64,000 nucleotides of DNA from Mucilaginibacter sp. L3T2-6 (GTDB taxonomy: Bacteria > Bacteroidota > Bacteroidia > Sphingobacteriales > Sphingobacteriaceae), in NCBI RefSeq assembly GCF_030519355.1, contig NZ_JAUMKC010000003.1:1-64000 (forward strand), read 5' to 3'. The notes beneath the pieces were generated by a model. That model saw nothing but the letters and a program-made list of their open reading frames with translations. It was not told where the DNA came from and did no database searches. Shown one piece after another: positions 63,640-64,000 of this stretch. A program made the translations under genes and the position numbers. Position 1 is the first letter of the stretch, and each line of letters opens with the position of its first letter.

Positions 63640-64000
63640 TATTTCCCGATTAAGCGTTGAAAAGATTTGAGCAATTCTGCCATTTCCCATAGAGGGAAAA
63701 AGATATAATTGAAACGTGGCAGCAATTCCGGGGCAATGCCATCAAACAAGTTTTTGTCGATCTTACCCGTCCGGTCCGTTACGATCTTCATGATCGACGC
63801 CTTTTTTTCTGTTTCATTTGCGCCAATTACTTTATCCGTTTCGTTATATAAAATGATCGAAACAAGGTGTACCTCTACCGGGCTCAGTTTTCCCTGCTTA
63901 TAGGCTTTGGCGACCGGCACCAGTTCCTCGTCCAGGAAATCATCATAGATATACAGTTTCAGTTCCGTCCTGTGGTTTTTATAGTTGTCGCGGATACTGC
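63639..64000 (-). CDS. Partner of the helicase, 5' end outside window
   Basis: The last ~120 codons of a gene that continues beyond 64000. The visible part (KLYIYDDFLDEELVPVAKAYK, VHLVSIILYNETDKVIGA, NKNLFDGIAPELLPRFNYIFF, ending ..SFQRLIGK) has no signal peptide or membrane segment. Gene order and coupled translation fit HamA (DUF1837 nuclease) or AbpA, but the catalytic part would lie off the window and I cannot confirm the family from this end. Confidence 0.5.
   Translation of the reverse strand, partial: SIRDNYKNHRTELKLYIYDDFLDEELVPVAKAYKQGKLSPVEVHLVSIILYNETDKVIGANETEKKASIMKIVTDRTGKIDKNLFDGIAPELLPRFNYIFFPLWEMAELLKSFQRLIGK

Noticed and set aside
1..64000. CRISPR array
   Set aside because: No series of spaced identical repeats other than the four IS-type 24-bp repeats, which have no variable spacers of CRISPR size.

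Overview
The window looks like a piece of a Bacteroidota chromosome, most likely Sphingobacteriaceae (Mucilaginibacter/Pedobacter-like). The evidence is a SusC/SusD pair, a type IX secretion C-terminal sorting domain, LytS/LytTR two-component genes, Bacteroidetes-type conjugation genes (TraE/F/G/I/J/K/M), few Shine-Dalgarno sites and several TAnnTTTG -7 boxes. No species can be named from the sequence alone.

Layout. (1) 0-14.9 kb is ordinary chromosome: an AraC regulator, an aldo/keto reductase, a zinc-ribbon threonine synthase, a secreted M28 peptidase, tsaD, a TamB-like giant protein, ribBA, an LptF/LptG permease, a START-like protein and a tRNA-Met(CAU). (2) 14.9-34.8 kb is the conjugation module of an integrative conjugative element (ICE) inserted at that tRNA. 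It is visibly richer in G+C, and every gene is on the minus strand. Reading from the far end it runs: membrane protein, TraE, a DUF1896-like protein, an 1868-aa DNA methylase-helicase, TraF, an unknown 267-aa protein, TraG (VirB4-like ATPase), three TraI-like secreted proteins, TraJ, TraK, TraM, a DUF3945-like protein, two small ORFs and a serine recombinase whose stop codon lies inside the tRNA gene. No relaxase, coupling protein or TraN is visible. (3) 35.5-37.9 kb is a regulatory block: an XRE repressor with tandem operators, an RpoA-CTD-like mini-protein, and two unknown proteins that share a C-terminal motif. (4) 38.0-50.1 kb is a cargo island: LytS kinase, LytTR regulator, a full-length LanB-type dehydratase, a MauE/DoxX-like membrane protein, a secreted DUF6520-like peptide, SusD, SusC, a TlpA fusion protein, a 97-aa protein and a possible 45-aa cationic amphipathic peptide. 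(5) 50.1-55.1 kb is a graveyard of mobile-element relics: a structured non-coding stretch, an XRE gene, IS21-like end repeats, a DUF6262-like fragment, a truncated FtsX-type permease and a frameshifted rteC. (6) 55.3-60.4 kb carries a secreted GH18 chitinase with many Ig/IPT domains and an overlapping lipoprotein gene. (7) 60.8-64 kb has a serine-recombinase relic, then a Ski2-like helicase with a tightly coupled upstream partner that runs off the window. This resembles a two-gene anti-phage system of the Hachiman/AbpAB type.

How the genes work together. The Tra genes would build the mating channel (VirB4, VirB6, VirB8 and VirB10 equivalents) and the recombinase would integrate and excise the element. 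The XRE/operator block is a plausible switch. The LanB/MauE/DUF6520/SusCD/TlpA island with its own two-component system is the most unusual cargo. It joins a peptide-dehydrating enzyme to outer-membrane import and thiol-redox proteins without the usual lantibiotic cyclase or exporter.
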